Shown: positions 8,351 through 18,042, numbered from the stretch's first letter. The stretch is 42,846 nt of DNA from Candidatus Giovannonibacteria bacterium (GCA_030699445.1 JAUYMO010000020.1:1-42846); one strand, 5' to 3'. The notes: generated by a model from the sequence alone, not told the origin. Made by a program: numbers and translations.

Positions 8351-8848
8351 ATGAAAATTTTTCTTATTTTGCACAATGTCCGAAGTTTGCATAATGTCGG
8401 CTCAATTTTCCGGACGGCCGAAGGACTGGGCGTTAAAAAAATATATTTAACTGGATATACGCCGGAGCCATATGATATTTTCGGAAAACTTCGGAAAGAT
8501 TTTCAAAAAACCGCGCTCGGCGCGGAAAAATATTTGGAGTGGAAGCAAGTTAAAAATATTTTCGCTTTAATTAAGCGTCTCAAACAAGACGGCGTTAAAA
8601 TAGTCGCGCTGGAGCAATCAAAATCTTCTATTAATATTAAAAAATTCAAACCGCGCGCAAAATTTGCGTTGATTTTGGGAAACGAAGTCACTGGCATTCC
8701 GAAATCCGTTCTTAAAAAATGCGATAAAATTATAGAAATCCCCATGCGCGGCAAAAAAGAGTCGCTGAATGTTTCAGTAGCGGCAGGAATTGCGCTTTAT
8801 GCTTTGCGCAACTTAGACGTCGGACGTCTAAGTGAGACGTCTAAATGA
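8351..8848 (+). CDS. SpoU/TrmH family RNA 2'-O-methyltransferase
   Basis: LHNVRSLHNVGSIFRTAEGLGV; ALILGNEVTGIP; IEIPMRGKKESLNVSVAAGIALY. Confidence 0.92.
   Translation: MKIFLILHNVRSLHNVGSIFRTAEGLGVKKIYLTGYTPEPYDIFGKLRKDFQKTALGAEKYLEWKQVKNIFALIKRLKQDGVKIVALEQSKSSINIKKFKPRAKFALILGNEVTGIPKSVLKKCDKIIEIPMRGKKESLNVSVAAGIALYALRNLDVGRLSETSK
8811..8845. repeat. Family D palindromic element forming the 3' end of the TrmH-like gene
   Basis: acttagacgtc g gacgtctaagt followed by a third arm gagacgtctaaat. Confidence 0.75.
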
Positions 8849-8940
8849 CCCAAACCAGGTTTAGGTCAGTTGAAATAGGTACTAATTTTTGGAAATAAAA
8901 AGGAACGATATCATTATCGTCCCGATTTCGTTAAGAATTT

Positions 8941-9138
8941 TTACTCGGTTACTAGGATAGTCAGCGACCCGGTTTTGCGGACAGCCTCCAGATGATCATC
9001 TATCCGAACCTTTCCTTTTTCGTTTGAAAGCGCAATGGTCTCGAGGATTCTTTGGTCTTCTGCAGAATCTGCAGTTAGTATGATTTTGTGGCTATACCAA
9101 AGATCCAATTTCTCTCCGACTGTTTGAATTGTTCTCAT
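8941..9138 (-). CDS. Hypothetical protein (65 aa)
   Basis: ORF with consensus SD (aaaggaggtgaaa) and TTGACA-N16-TAGACT promoter. Confidence 0.65.
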   Translation of the reverse strand: MRTIQTVGEKLDLWYSHKIILTADSAEDQRILETIALSNEKGKVRIDDHLEAVRKTGSLTILVTE

Positions 9139-9156
9139 TTTTCACCTCCTTTTTCG

Positions 9157-9184
9157 AGTCTAGCATATATAAAAGCATTGTCAA
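9157..9184 (-). promoter_or_regulatory. Sigma70-like promoter for the 8941-9138 gene
   Basis: minus strand TTGACAatgcttttatatatgcTAGACT. Confidence 0.65.
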
Positions 9185-9233
9185 GCCCCAATCTTGGCTC
9201 TAAAAATTAGCACCGATTATAAAGGGGAGGTAA

Positions 9234-10169
9234 TTAATAACTTGTCTCCGTGATTAATTTTCCAAGCTGGCCAAAAAGCTGGATGTTTTCGTGCCGGTTG
9301 CCCCACATTTCGGCGTTTTTGCCGAGATAAATTCTCCATTCCGGCTGGTTGAAATCGGAATCGTTTTTATGGTCGGCCACGCACCCGGCGTAGCTCGCGT
9401 GCTGCGAAACGAATTCGGCGCAATCATTATTTATTCCGGTGTCGGCGTTGATAGTGGGCGAGACGCAGGAATTCAAGCTCTCAATATAATCTATGCACCT
9501 GTTATTTAAATTTCTCGGCAAAGCCAAGTCCGATATCCTCGGGCAGGAAAAAGACATTGATGGAGAAATATTTTTTCCTTGCGCCATATAACCGGAACAT
9601 TTGTTTATTTTAAAATTTTTACCCAAAGCACTTTCGCCCGTGGCTATAATCGCGCGCTCGCCGTATTTCAAAGAAATATTATTTCCATATTCATCTTTGC
9701 CGATGGTCGCCGAAGCCCTGTCCCTATTTTGGAGCGTGAGGCCCGAAATAACCGCGGTCTGCTTATTTTCATAATCAAAATTGTCCAGAGAAATATATTC
9801 TTGCGAAAAATCTCCGTAAGCAGCTCCGCCGGTGTTAACGCGAAGCGGATTTTTTAAAGGAGCGCTTGTTGCGGGCGCAGGCGGAGCCGGAGCGGGCTGC
9901 GCCGCGCTTTTAATTGGATTTTGTATTGTCGGAGGCGGCGTGGTTATGTTAGGCAAAGTGAAAAAAGAGCTGTTTGTGGATTGGTTTGTCGGCGCAGTTT
10001 CCGGCGCCGTGGGGGAGCCGGAAGTTCCGGCGGCGCCGTGCTCCGGAAATTGTCCCGGGGCTTGCGTTTGCGGGCTTTTGGTGAAAAGATTTAAGTTTTT
10101 TCTTTGAAAACTAAAAACTATGCCGATGATGATAAGCACGAATATCAGCCACATGACATCTTTATTCAT
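9234..10169 (-). CDS. Membrane-anchored surface protein with Pro/Ala-rich linker and lamin-tail-like domain
   Basis: Start refined to MNKDVMWLIFVLIIIGIVFSF; linker PAPAPPAPATSAP; EYISLDNF..ISGLTLQN..YGERAIIATGESALGKNFKINKCSGY..CPR. Confidence 0.6.
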   Translation of the reverse strand: MNKDVMWLIFVLIIIGIVFSFQRKNLNLFTKSPQTQAPGQFPEHGAAGTSGSPTAPETAPTNQSTNSSFFTLPNITTPPPTIQNPIKSAAQPAPAPPAPATSAPLKNPLRVNTGGAAYGDFSQEYISLDNFDYENKQTAVISGLTLQNRDRASATIGKDEYGNNISLKYGERAIIATGESALGKNFKINKCSGYMAQGKNISPSMSFSCPRISDLALPRNLNNRCIDYIESLNSCVSPTINADTGINNDCAEFVSQHASYAGCVADHKNDSDFNQPEWRIYLGKNAEMWGNRHENIQLFGQLGKLITETSY

Positions 10170-10188
10170 ATTTGCTATAATAGCAAGT
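10170..10188. promoter_or_regulatory. Symmetric divergent promoter, both sides apparently leaderless
   Basis: atttgctataatagcaagt: TGC-TATAAT on + and TGC-TATTAT on -, each 7 nt from its ATG. Confidence 0.65.
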
Positions 10189-10350
10189 ATGGGAAAAGAA
10201 GGCGAGCTATTTCCGGTAATAGAAAAAAAGCCGCATGGCATAGAAAAGCTACGCGAATTGGAGAAGGAACTTGAAGCCAAAAAAAAGATAAGAGAACAAA
10301 AAGAGCGCCAAAAAAGAATAGACGAGATTTTAAAAAAAGATAAAAAATAA
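10189..10350 (+). CDS. Small charged hypothetical protein
   Basis: Start refined to MGKEGELFPVIEKKPHGIEKLRELEKELEAKKKIREQKERQKRIDEILKKDKK. Confidence 0.6.
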   Translation: MGKEGELFPVIEKKPHGIEKLRELEKELEAKKKIREQKERQKRIDEILKKDKK

Positions 10351-10353
10351 ATT

Positions 10354-10701
10354 ATGCTAAGCGTATTGCCTCAATTTTTAGATTATAGTTTCTACGCCCC
10401 CACAATTTTGAGGCTTGCCTTGGGGGCAGTTTTTTTAATTCACGGATACCCAAAACTTTTTGAAGCTCGACTGCGGCTCGCGGGTTTGCTGGAATTCATA
10501 GCCGGCGTTTTATTGGCCATCGGGCTTTTTACCCAAGCCGCCGCCTTGGTTCTGGCGGTTGAACTTTTAATTATAATTATTTGGTTTAAACGCGGGCAAA
10601 AATTCGTGGGCGGGTGGGAATTTGATTTTGTTTTACTTATTATGGCGCTCGCGCTTTTGGTTTTGGGCTCCGGCGCCTGGGCTTTTGATTTGCCTTTATA
10701 A
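10354..10701 (+). CDS. DoxX family membrane protein
   Basis: LRLALGAVFLIHGYPKLFEARLRLAGLLEFIAGVLLAIGLFTQAAALVLAVELL. Confidence 0.85.
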   Translation: MLSVLPQFLDYSFYAPTILRLALGAVFLIHGYPKLFEARLRLAGLLEFIAGVLLAIGLFTQAAALVLAVELLIIIIWFKRGQKFVGGWEFDFVLLIMALALLVLGSGAWAFDLPL

Positions 10702-10702
10702 T

Positions 10703-11314
10703 ATGGACGCCGGAGACATTGTTTTTGATATTGAAACCCAGAAATCTTTTGATGAAGTTGGCGGACAAAGCCATTTTGATAAACTTGGCGTGTCCGTGGT
10801 CGGCGCGTATCTTTACGGGGCAGGCTTGCCCGGCCGACAGGCGGGAGAATATTTAACATACGAAGAGCACGAAATTCCGGCTTTTGAAAATCTGCTGAAA
10901 AAAGCCGGACGCGTGGTCGGTTTTAATATCCATCATTTTGACTTGGCGGTTTTACAGCCCTATATTTCCTGGAATTTAAAAAATCTGCCGACGCTGGATT
11001 TGATGGATGACGTAAAAAAATCGCTGGGCTTCCGGCTTCGTTTGGACAGCTTAGCGGACGCGACTTTGGGCGTCCGGAAAAGCGGGGACGGCCTGCAGGC
11101 CTTGAGATGGTATAAAGAAGGCAAAATGGATGAAATAAAAAAATATTGCCTGAAAGACGTGGAGATTACAAAAAATCTTTATGAATTTGGCAAAAAGAAC
11201 GGCCATGTGCTATTTTATTCAAGAGACACGGGCGGCAAGGTGGCGGTACCCGTGGCTTGGGAGAAGCCGGAAAAGCTAAACATGGAAAAAAATGTCCAAC
11301 TCAAAATTTTTTAA
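10703..11314 (+). CDS. Predicted 3'-5' exonuclease, RNase H-like fold (YprB-like)
   Basis: Start refined to MDAGDIVFDIETQKSF; GFNIHHFDLAVLQPY; YCLKDVEITKNLYEFG. Confidence 0.78.
   Translation: MDAGDIVFDIETQKSFDEVGGQSHFDKLGVSVVGAYLYGAGLPGRQAGEYLTYEEHEIPAFENLLKKAGRVVGFNIHHFDLAVLQPYISWNLKNLPTLDLMDDVKKSLGFRLRLDSLADATLGVRKSGDGLQALRWYKEGKMDEIKKYCLKDVEITKNLYEFGKKNGHVLFYSRDTGGKVAVPVAWEKPEKLNMEKNVQLKIF
10825..10845. repeat. Family C 21-bp element in frame in the exonuclease
   Basis: cttgcccggccgacaggcggg. Confidence 0.75.
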
Positions 11315-11774
11315 CATATTGGGCGCGGAATTAAACTTGGACGAAGTAGTCCAGGCGATTTACGATTTTGTTAAATTAAAACCGCAAAGAAAATATAAAA
11401 TAATTATCGGCTCGGATTCTTCAGCGAGAAACGAAGTGGCTTTAATTACCGCAATAACCATTTGGCGCGTTGGAAACGGCGGAATTCATTTTTGGACGAA
11501 ATCCGAAGTTATGAAATTCCACGGCTTGAGGGAAAGAATTTATAAAGAGGCAATCCAATCCATAACTTTGGCGCAGGAATTGCGCGGAAGATTAAAAGAC
11601 GCGCTGGGCGACGAATTTTTCTGGGACGACCAGATTCATATTGATGTCGGCGAGAACGGACCGACAAAAGAATTGATTGATACCGTCGTTGGAATGGCGA
11701 AAGGATACGGCTTTGATGTTCAAATAAAACCAAACGCCTTCGGCGCTTCGACTGTCGCGGATAGACATACTTAA
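11292..11774 (+). CDS. YkuK-like ribonuclease H fold protein (DUF458)
   Basis: KYKIIIGSDSSARNEVALITAITIWRVGNGG; IHIDVGENGPTKELIDTVVGMAKGYGFDVQIKPNAFGASTVADRHT. Confidence 0.85.
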   Translation: MSNSKFFNILGAELNLDEVVQAIYDFVKLKPQRKYKIIIGSDSSARNEVALITAITIWRVGNGGIHFWTKSEVMKFHGLRERIYKEAIQSITLAQELRGRLKDALGDEFFWDDQIHIDVGENGPTKELIDTVVGMAKGYGFDVQIKPNAFGASTVADRHT

Positions 11775-11779
11775 AATTC

Positions 11780-11851
11780 GTCTCCGTCGTCCAACGGATA
11801 GGACGCAAGCCTCCGAAGCTTGAAATCCGAGTTCGAATCTCGGCGGGGACA
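11780..11851 (+). tRNA. tRNA-Arg (anticodon CCG)
   Basis: Cloverleaf: GTCTCCG/CGGGGAC acceptor, GTCC/GGAC D stem, CAAGC-CTCCGAA-GCTTG anticodon arm, CCGAG-TTCGAAT-CTCGG T arm; CCA not encoded. Confidence 0.95.
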
Positions 11852-11901
11852 CAGGTTCGATTTTTACCCGCCTTTGGCGCGGCCTGTCGAGGGCAAAAAA
11901 T

Positions 11902-12678
11902 ATGCCAGAACTTCCGGAAGTGGAGATTACAACAAGAAAATTGAAAACGCTTATTTTAGGAAAGCGGATTTTAAATTTTAATAGGAAAATTTTAAATATT
12001 GAGCGGAAAGGAAAGGCGATTTTGATTTATCTTTCCGGCGGGAAAATTTTGGGATTTCACCAGCGGATGAGCGGGAAGCTTTTGGTTGTAGGGCGCGCCC
12101 GCCTGTCGGACGGGCAGGGCCGGGATGATAAACACATAAGAAAAAGATTTAAACTTTCCGATGGGCGAGATTTAGTTTTTCACGACGTGCGCAAATTTGG
12201 TGTGATTTGGTATGGCACAGCCAAAAAAGTTTTGAAAGACAACTATTTTAAAACTTTGGGCGAAGACGCGCTAACCGCAGGGCTTCAAAGTATTAAGAAT
12301 ATTTTATTAAATCGGAAAGGAAAAATCAAAGCATTCTTATTAAATCAAAAAAATCTTGCTGGAATCGGCAATATTATGGCGGACGAAATTTTATGGAAAG
12401 CGAAAATCCATCCCGAACGAGAGATTAAAACACTTCGATATATCGAAGTAAAAAGATTATGGAAGGCGCTCAAATTTATTTTAAAAAAGAGCATCAAACT
12501 CGGTGGTTCAACGATGCGAGATTGGCTTCATCCGGGCGGGGAGAAAGGCGGATATTTCAAAAAAAGGTATGTTTATGGCAGAGAAGGCCAAAAATGCTTT
12601 CGCTGTCGCGCTAAAATCTCGCGAAAAAAAATCGCCGGCCGCTCCAGCTATTTCTGCCCGCGATGCCAAGTGCTATAA
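11902..12678 (+). CDS. mutM: Formamidopyrimidine-DNA glycosylase
   Basis: MPELPEVEITTRKL start; FHDVRKFG; C-terminal zinc finger CFRCRAKISRKKIAGRSSYFCPRC. Confidence 0.95.
   Translation: MPELPEVEITTRKLKTLILGKRILNFNRKILNIERKGKAILIYLSGGKILGFHQRMSGKLLVVGRARLSDGQGRDDKHIRKRFKLSDGRDLVFHDVRKFGVIWYGTAKKVLKDNYFKTLGEDALTAGLQSIKNILLNRKGKIKAFLLNQKNLAGIGNIMADEILWKAKIHPEREIKTLRYIEVKRLWKALKFILKKSIKLGGSTMRDWLHPGGEKGGYFKKRYVYGREGQKCFRCRAKISRKKIAGRSSYFCPRCQVL
12098..12118. repeat. Family C 21-bp element in frame in mutM
   Basis: cccgcctgtcggacgggcagg (reverse orientation relative to the holA copy). Confidence 0.75.
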
Positions 12679-12715
12679 TCCCAAAGGCGCACCCTTGGTC
12701 CAGCACTAAAATTTT

Positions 12716-12786
12716 CGGACTGTAGTATAGCGGTAGTACGCACCCTTGGGGTGGGTGTAGCCCGAGTTCGACTCTCGGCAGTCCGA
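12716..12786 (+). tRNA. tRNA-Pro (anticodon GGG)
   Basis: CGGACTG/CAGTCCG acceptor; CACCC-TTGGGGT-GGGTG anticodon arm; CCGAG-TTCGACT-CTCGG T arm. Confidence 0.93.
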
Positions 12787-12790
12787 TTTA

Positions 12791-12828
12791 AAATTCAAAA
12801 ATCCTCCCTAAGGAGGATTTTTGAATTT
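12791..12828. terminator. Bidirectional terminator between tRNA-Pro and the DUF1059-like gene
   Basis: aaattcaaaaatcctcc ctaa ggaggatttttgaattt. Confidence 0.85.
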
Positions 12829-12830
12829 GT

Positions 12831-13019
12831 TTAATCGTCTACGTCTTTGAGGCTACTCTGGATTTCTTTTCTTAACTCCGGAGTGTCTGCGTGGCCGTGG
12901 TCGGCTACCGCGTGTTTTATCGCAGTATCCAAAACTTCTTCCGCTGTGCCGGAGATGTAGAGAGAGCAATTTTTCTCGCTCGGCATCAATCTGCAATCCG
13001 CCGCTTTTCTATTTGCCAT
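12831..13019 (-). CDS. DUF1059-like small protein
   Basis: MANRKAADCRLMPSEKNCSLYISGTAEEVLDTAIKHAVADHGHADTPELRKEI. Confidence 0.75.
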   Translation of the reverse strand: MANRKAADCRLMPSEKNCSLYISGTAEEVLDTAIKHAVADHGHADTPELRKEIQSSLKDVDD

Positions 13020-13043
13020 TTGATTAAAATTTTAAATTAATAA

Positions 13044-13265
13044 TTAACGCGACCTTTTTTTCACTGCCTTAATTTTTATTTTTAAATGTTTTCCGGCTTT
13101 CATGCACCTTGTGCAGATTTTTATTCTTCCGCCAGCGGGCAAGCGCGCCCATTGGAGGTTGGGATATTTTCGTGAGCGTTTTGTCGGATTATAATGACCG
13201 CGGAGAAGCCGGCGCGTTCCCATTATTACCGACCCTTTTTTACAAATTGGACATGCTTTTGCCAT
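13044..13265 (-). CDS. rpmB: 50S ribosomal protein L28
   Basis: MAKACPICKKGSVIMGTRRLLRGHYNPTKRSRKYPNLQ..KICTRCMKAGK; Cys4 type. Confidence 0.92.
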   Translation of the reverse strand: MAKACPICKKGSVIMGTRRLLRGHYNPTKRSRKYPNLQWARLPAGGRIKICTRCMKAGKHLKIKIKAVKKRSR

Positions 13266-13303
13266 AAAAAATTATTAAACTTTATGTTATCATAGATACA
13301 ACC

Positions 13304-13942
13304 ATGAATCAAGTTCTGCAATTTATTTTTCAAATCGCCATTTTAATGCTCTCCGTGATAATCCACGAGGTTTCTCATGGCGCGGTGGCTTACGCGCTGG
13401 GAGATTCTACTGCAAAAGATGAAGGCCGGCTCACGCTGAACCCCGTAAACCATCTTGACCCTTTCGGCTCTATTTTACTGCCAATGCTCACTTATTTGGC
13501 AGGAGGATTTATTTTCGGCTGGGCAAAACCCGTGCCTTACAATCCCTATAATTTAAAAAAACCGCGCTGGCTCGGAAAAATTTCGCCGGACGCTTTGGTC
13601 GGCGCGGCGGGCCCATTGAGCAATATTCTTTTGGCGGTTATTTTCGGATTTTTTATCAGGTTCGGCGGCGTTTATGCTTTTTTGCCGCCGGCTTTTTTCC
13701 AAATCGCTTCTTTCATTGTTTTTTTAAATTTGATTCTGGCGATTTTTAATCTGGTGCCGATTCCTCCTTTGGACGGTTCAAAAGTCCTTTTCGCGTTTCT
13801 GCCGGGCCGGACTTATGAAATCCAGCGCTTTATGGAAAGATACGGCATTATTTTGCTTTTGATATTTATTTTTCTTTTATCTGGCATTATAATTCCCATC
13901 GCGGATTTTCTCTTCAGCGCCATCACCGGCTTGGGGATTTGA
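13304..13942 (+). CDS. Site-2 protease / peptidase M50 family membrane protein
   Basis: [17 protein letters not shown] HExx[17 protein letters not shown]. Confidence 0.92.
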   Translation: MNQVLQFIFQIAILMLSVIIHEVSHGAVAYALGDSTAKDEGRLTLNPVNHLDPFGSILLPMLTYLAGGFIFGWAKPVPYNPYNLKKPRWLGKISPDALVGAAGPLSNILLAVIFGFFIRFGGVYAFLPPAFFQIASFIVFLNLILAIFNLVPIPPLDGSKVLFAFLPGRTYEIQRFMERYGIILLLIFIFLLSGIIIPIADFLFSAITGLGI

Positions 13943-13977
13943 CCGATGTTTATTTTTTTGTTAGCATAGTCCCTACA

Positions 13978-14394
13978 ATGCCGACCATTAATCAATTGGT
14001 AAAAAGAGGCCGAAAAAAAATTCAATATAAAGCCAAATCGGTTGCTTTGGCTAAAAGTTTTAACGCGCTCCAAAATAGGCCGAAATTTTATCCTTCGCCT
14101 TTCAAGCGCGGGGTATGTCTGGCGGTAAAAACAATGACGCCCAAAAAGCCGAACTCCGCTTTGCGGAAAGTCGCCCGTGTGCGCCTTACCAACGGCATGG
14201 AGGTTACCGCTTATATTCCGGGAGAGAAACATTCTTTGCAGGAGCACTCGGTTGTCGTAATCCGCGGAGGGCGCGTGAAGGATTTGCCCGGGGTGCAGTA
14301 CCATATTGTGCGCGGAGTTTTGGACACGACCGGCGTTGAGGGCAGAAAACAGCAAAGGTCAAAATACGGAGCGAAACGCCCCAAAATATCATGA
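13978..14394 (+). CDS. rpsL: 30S ribosomal protein S12
   Basis: [72 protein letters not shown]. Confidence 0.99.
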   Translation: MPTINQLVKRGRKKIQYKAKSVALAKSFNALQNRPKFYPSPFKRGVCLAVKTMTPKKPNSALRKVARVRLTNGMEVTAYIPGEKHSLQEHSVVVIRGGRVKDLPGVQYHIVRGVLDTTGVEGRKQQRSKYGAKRPKIS

Positions 14395-14861
14395 GGAGAA
14401 AAAAGAAAGAAAAACGCGAATTAGTTTTAGACGCGATTTATGAATCGTCTTTGGTTTCCAAATTGACGAACTATCTGATGTTTTCCGGGAAAAAATCCAC
14501 AGCCCAAAAAGTAATTTGGGGGGCTTTGGAAGAAATAAAAAAGGCAAAGAAAACGGACAATCCGGTGGCGGTTTTGGAAAGCGCGATGAAAAACATAACG
14601 CCGATGGTGGAAATCCGCCCGAGGCGCATCGGCGGAGCGACTTACCAGGTGCCCCGCGAAGTTCAGCCCGACCGCGGATTTTCTCTAGCTTCCAGATGGC
14701 TTATCGGCGCGGCGCGCGCCAAAAAAGGCAAGCCTATGGCGCAGAAACTTGCCGAGGAGATTTTACTTGCCACAAAAAATGAAGGCGCCGCCATCAAGAA
14801 AAAACTGGACACGCATAGAATGGCCGAAGCCAACCGCGCCTTCGCGCACTTCGCGTGGTAA
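14391..14861 (+). CDS. rpsG: 30S ribosomal protein S7
   Basis: [45 protein letters not shown]. Confidence 0.98.
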   Translation: MRRKKKEKRELVLDAIYESSLVSKLTNYLMFSGKKSTAQKVIWGALEEIKKAKKTDNPVAVLESAMKNITPMVEIRPRRIGGATYQVPREVQPDRGFSLASRWLIGAARAKKGKPMAQKLAEEILLATKNEGAAIKKKLDTHRMAEANRAFAHFAW

Positions 14862-14873
14862 TTTGAAAATTTT

Positions 14874-15281
14874 ATGGAAGGAGGCAAGGAGCAGTTAGAT
14901 AAAAAAGAAAAAACAAGAGAGGCAATTGACGATTTTCTGAATAATTATGGAGAATATCCGGATACTTGGCTTAGCGACGACGAGAAAGAAAATTACGGAG
15001 AAAAAGTCAAGGCCGAACCAAAAAGCGAGTTCGCTAAACGCGTTTACGAATGGAGCCACAATAAGTACTCCGTTACTTGGTGGATATTCCCGGCTTTAGT
15101 AAAAGTTGAGGAAGCCGTTTTTTTTGAAGCATTGATAAAAGACGAAGCAAAACAAAACGAGATAATACAAAAGTGGGAAGCTTTGCACAAGCGCGTTAAG
15201 GAAGAACAAGCGAATAAAATTTCTGAAGAAACTATAAAGCAAATTGAAGCCTTGCTTCGCGAAGTGAGAGAAGCTCTCTAG
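14874..15281 (+). CDS. Hypothetical protein (135 aa)
   Basis: ORF in the rpsG-fusA gap; MEGGKEQLDKKEKTREAIDDFLNNYGEYPDTW. Confidence 0.6.
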   Translation: MEGGKEQLDKKEKTREAIDDFLNNYGEYPDTWLSDDEKENYGEKVKAEPKSEFAKRVYEWSHNKYSVTWWIFPALVKVEEAVFFEALIKDEAKQNEIIQKWEALHKRVKEEQANKISEETIKQIEALLREVREAL

Positions 15282-15325
15282 GCTTGCAGGTTTTTATTTT
15301 TTTAAGAATGTGCTAGAATGGCTAT

Positions 15326-15535
15326 ATGTCCACAATTACTATAGAAATTCCAAAAGAAGTCTTAAAACGCGCTAACGGCCGCAAGCTTTTGGTGGTTGAC
15401 CCAAAAGAATTTGAGAAAGAGTTGAGAAGAAGTTGGGAAACAGACGACGCGCTTAAAGCCAGCAGATTGGGGAGACGAGAACATGGGCTAGGCAAAACTA
15501 AAACTTTAAAAAGCCTGAGCCAGCTTATTAAATGA
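15326..15535 (+). CDS. Putative antitoxin (RelB-like)
   Basis: MSTITIEIPKEVLKRANGRKLLVVDPKEFEKELRR; overlaps the downstream toxin by ATGA. Confidence 0.7.
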   Translation: MSTITIEIPKEVLKRANGRKLLVVDPKEFEKELRRSWETDDALKASRLGRREHGLGKTKTLKSLSQLIK

Positions 15536-15810
15536 CGCTACGGAGGATTTCTAAAGTAGAATATGCTTCTCTTTTTGAGAAAAATTTTGAGAATTTGCCC
15601 GAACATATTAAAAAATTGGCGGCAAAAAAAGATAAGCTTTTTCAGCAAAACGCTTTTCATCCGTCTTTAGAAACCCATAAACTCGGCGGCAAACTAAAAA
15701 ACGACTGGGCTTATTCGGTAAATAGGGATTATCGAATTCATTTTTATTTTGTAAACGATAATACGGTAGTTTATTTAAACATCGGCACGCACGAGATTTA
15801 CAAGAAATAA
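15532..15810 (+). CDS. RelE/ParE superfamily (YafQ-like) toxin
   Basis: HIKKLAAKKDKLFQQNAFHPSLETHKLGGKLKNDWAYSVNRDYRIHFYFVNDNTVVYLNIGTHEIYKK. Confidence 0.85.
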   Translation: MTLRRISKVEYASLFEKNFENLPEHIKKLAAKKDKLFQQNAFHPSLETHKLGGKLKNDWAYSVNRDYRIHFYFVNDNTVVYLNIGTHEIYKK

Positions 15811-15820
15811 ATAATTTTTT

Positions 15821-17923
15821 ATGGCGCGTGAATATCCATTGGAAAGAGTTCGCGATATCGGAATTATCGCCCACATAGACGCCGGTAAAACCACCGTTAG
15901 CGAACGGGTTCTTTTTTATACCGGAGTTTCGCATAAAATCGGCGAGGTGCACGAAGGCGAAGCGATTATGGACTGGATGGAACAGGAGCAGGAGCGCGGA
16001 ATTACCATTACCGCCGCCGCCACAACCTGTTTTTGGACTCCGTCTTATCTTCCGAAAGAAAAATCAAACGAGTACCGCATAAATATTATAGACACTCCGG
16101 GCCATGTTGATTTCACGGTGGAAGTGGAGAGGTCTTTGCGGGTTTTGGACGGAGGCGTGGTGGTTTTTGACGGCGTGGCCGGAGTTGAGCCGCAGTCGGA
16201 AACCGTCTGGCGCCAAGCTGATAAATATAATGTCCCAAGAATTTGTTTTATAAATAAACTGGACAGAATGGGTGCCTCCTTTGAAAATAGTTTCAAATCA
16301 ATTTTAGACCGCTTGACCCCGAACGCCGTGGCTTTAAATATTCCGGTGGGATTGGAAGCGGCGTTTTCCGGAGTGGTTGACCTTATGCGGATGAAATTTA
16401 TAAAATTTGAGGGAGAGCACGGCGAAAAAATGGTCGTAGAAGAAATTCCGGCGGAGCGCAAAAAAGAAGCCGAGGACTGGCGCCACAAGCTTGTTGAGAA
16501 AATCGCCGAGCAAGATGATGCTCTCACCGAAAAATATTTGGAGGGAAAAGAAATTTCACAGGAAGAACTAAAAAAAGTTTTGCGCAAGGCCTCCCTTTCC
16601 TACGCTTTGGTGCCGGTTTTTTGCGGTTCGGCTTTAAAAAATAAAGGAGTCCAGCTGATGCTGGACGGCGTGGTTGATTATCTGCCGAGCCCGCAGGACC
16701 TTCCTCCGGTAAAAGGCACGGACCCCAAAACCGGCGCGGAAATTTCCAGAGAATCCAAGGATGACGCTCCTTTGGCCGCTTTGGCTTTCAAGCTTCAGAC
16801 CGACCCATACGTCGGCCAGCTTACTTATTTCAGAGTTTATTCCGGCACGCTGTCTTCCGGCTCGTATGTTTTTAATTCCACAAAAAATGAAAAAGAAAGA
16901 GTCGGAAGAATTTTGCGGATGCACGCCAACCACAGGGAGGAAGCGAAAGAAATGCAGGCCGGTGAAATCGGCGCGATCGTCGGCCTTAAAAGCACCAAAA
17001 CCGGAGACACGCTTTGCGATCCGGAGAAGCCGATTATTTTAGAAAATATTATTTTTCCCGAGCCGGTGGTGTCTTTGCGGATTGAGCCCAAAACCAAAGC
17101 CGACCAGGAGCGCATGGGCTTGGCTTTGCACCGCCTTTCGGAAGAGGACCCGACTTTCAGAATCAAAGGAGACGAAGAAACAATGGAGACGATTATTTCA
17201 GGAATGGGCGAGCTCCATTTGGAAATTATCGTGGACAGGATGAAGCGCGAGTTTAAAGTCGGCGCGAATGTCGGTCGCCCGCAGGTTGCATACAAAGAAA
17301 CCATTAAAAAAACGGCGGAGGCCGAAGGAAAATACATCAAGCAGTCCGGCGGGCACGGGCAATATGGCCACGTCTGGTTGAGAGTTGAACCGCAGGAGCG
17401 CGGAAAAGGATTTGAATTTGAAAGCGAAATCAGAGGCGGAGTAATTCCGCAGGAATTTATTCCGGCTGTTGAAAAAGGGGTGAAAGAAGCGGTTGAAAAA
17501 GGAGTGGTAGCGGGGTTCCCCTTGGTAGATATAAAAGTCGCGCTCTATGACGGCTCTTACCACGATGTGGATTCTTCCGAATCCGCTTTTAAAATCGCGG
17601 GCTCCATCGCTTTGCAGGAAGCCGTGAAGCGCGCGAGCGCTGTGCTTTTAGAGCCGGTTATGAAAGTAGAAGTGGTGACGCCGGAACAATTTTTGGGGGA
17701 CGTGACCGGCGACCTTTCTTCCAAACGCGGAAAGATTGAAAAAATGTTTGAGCGCGGAACCGCGAAAGTCGTTGACGCTAAAGTCCCGCTTTCCGAAATG
17801 TTCGGATATGTCACAAAACTGCGGTCTATGACCGAAGGCCGCGCCTCCTACACAATGGAATTTGACCATTATGAGGAAGTTCCCGCCAACATCGCCGAGC
17901 TGATTAAAGAAGGAAAGAAATAA
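15821..17923 (+). CDS. fusA: Elongation factor G
   Basis: [45 protein letters not shown]. Confidence 0.99.
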   Translation: MAREYPLERVRDIGIIAHIDAGKTTVSERVLFYTGVSHKIGEVHEGEAIMDWMEQEQERGITITAAATTCFWTPSYLPKEKSNEYRINIIDTPGHVDFTVEVERSLRVLDGGVVVFDGVAGVEPQSETVWRQADKYNVPRICFINKLDRMGASFENSFKSILDRLTPNAVALNIPVGLEAAFSGVVDLMRMKFIKFEGEHGEKMVVEEIPAERKKEAEDWRHKLVEKIAEQDDALTEKYLEGKEISQEELKKVLRKASLSYALVPVFCGSALKNKGVQLMLDGVVDYLPSPQDLPPVKGTDPKTGAEISRESKDDAPLAALAFKLQTDPYVGQLTYFRVYSGTLSSGSYVFNSTKNEKERVGRILRMHANHREEAKEMQAGEIGAIVGLKSTKTGDTLCDPEKPIILENIIFPEPVVSLRIEPKTKADQERMGLALHRLSEEDPTFRIKGDEETMETIISGMGELHLEIIVDRMKREFKVGANVGRPQVAYKETIKKTAEAEGKYIKQSGGHGQYGHVWLRVEPQERGKGFEFESEIRGGVIPQEFIPAVEKGVKEAVEKGVVAGFPLVDIKVALYDGSYHDVDSSESAFKIAGSIALQEAVKRASAVLLEPVMKVEVVTPEQFLGDVTGDLSSKRGKIEKMFERGTAKVVDAKVPLSEMFGYVTKLRSMTEGRASYTMEFDHYEEVPANIAELIKEGKK

Positions 17924-18030
17924 TGGAAAACGAAAATATAGAAATAGAGAAAGAGGAAAAACTATTATCAGACGAATTGCTCGCCGAGGATTTGGATTCA
18001 GAGCCGTCGCTTGACGATTTGCCGGTGTAG
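17923..18030 (+). CDS. Small acidic protein (35 aa), TAATG-coupled to fusA
   Basis: [35 protein letters not shown]; start overlaps the fusA stop; absent from the ORF track. Confidence 0.45.
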   Translation: MENENIEIEKEEKLLSDELLAEDLDSEPSLDDLPV

Positions 18031-18042
18031 AAAATGGCGGGG

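Noticed and set aside
11870-11895. Palindrome-like cccgcctttggcgcgg..cctgtcgaggg before mutM
   Set aside because: Too imperfect to assign to a repeat family.
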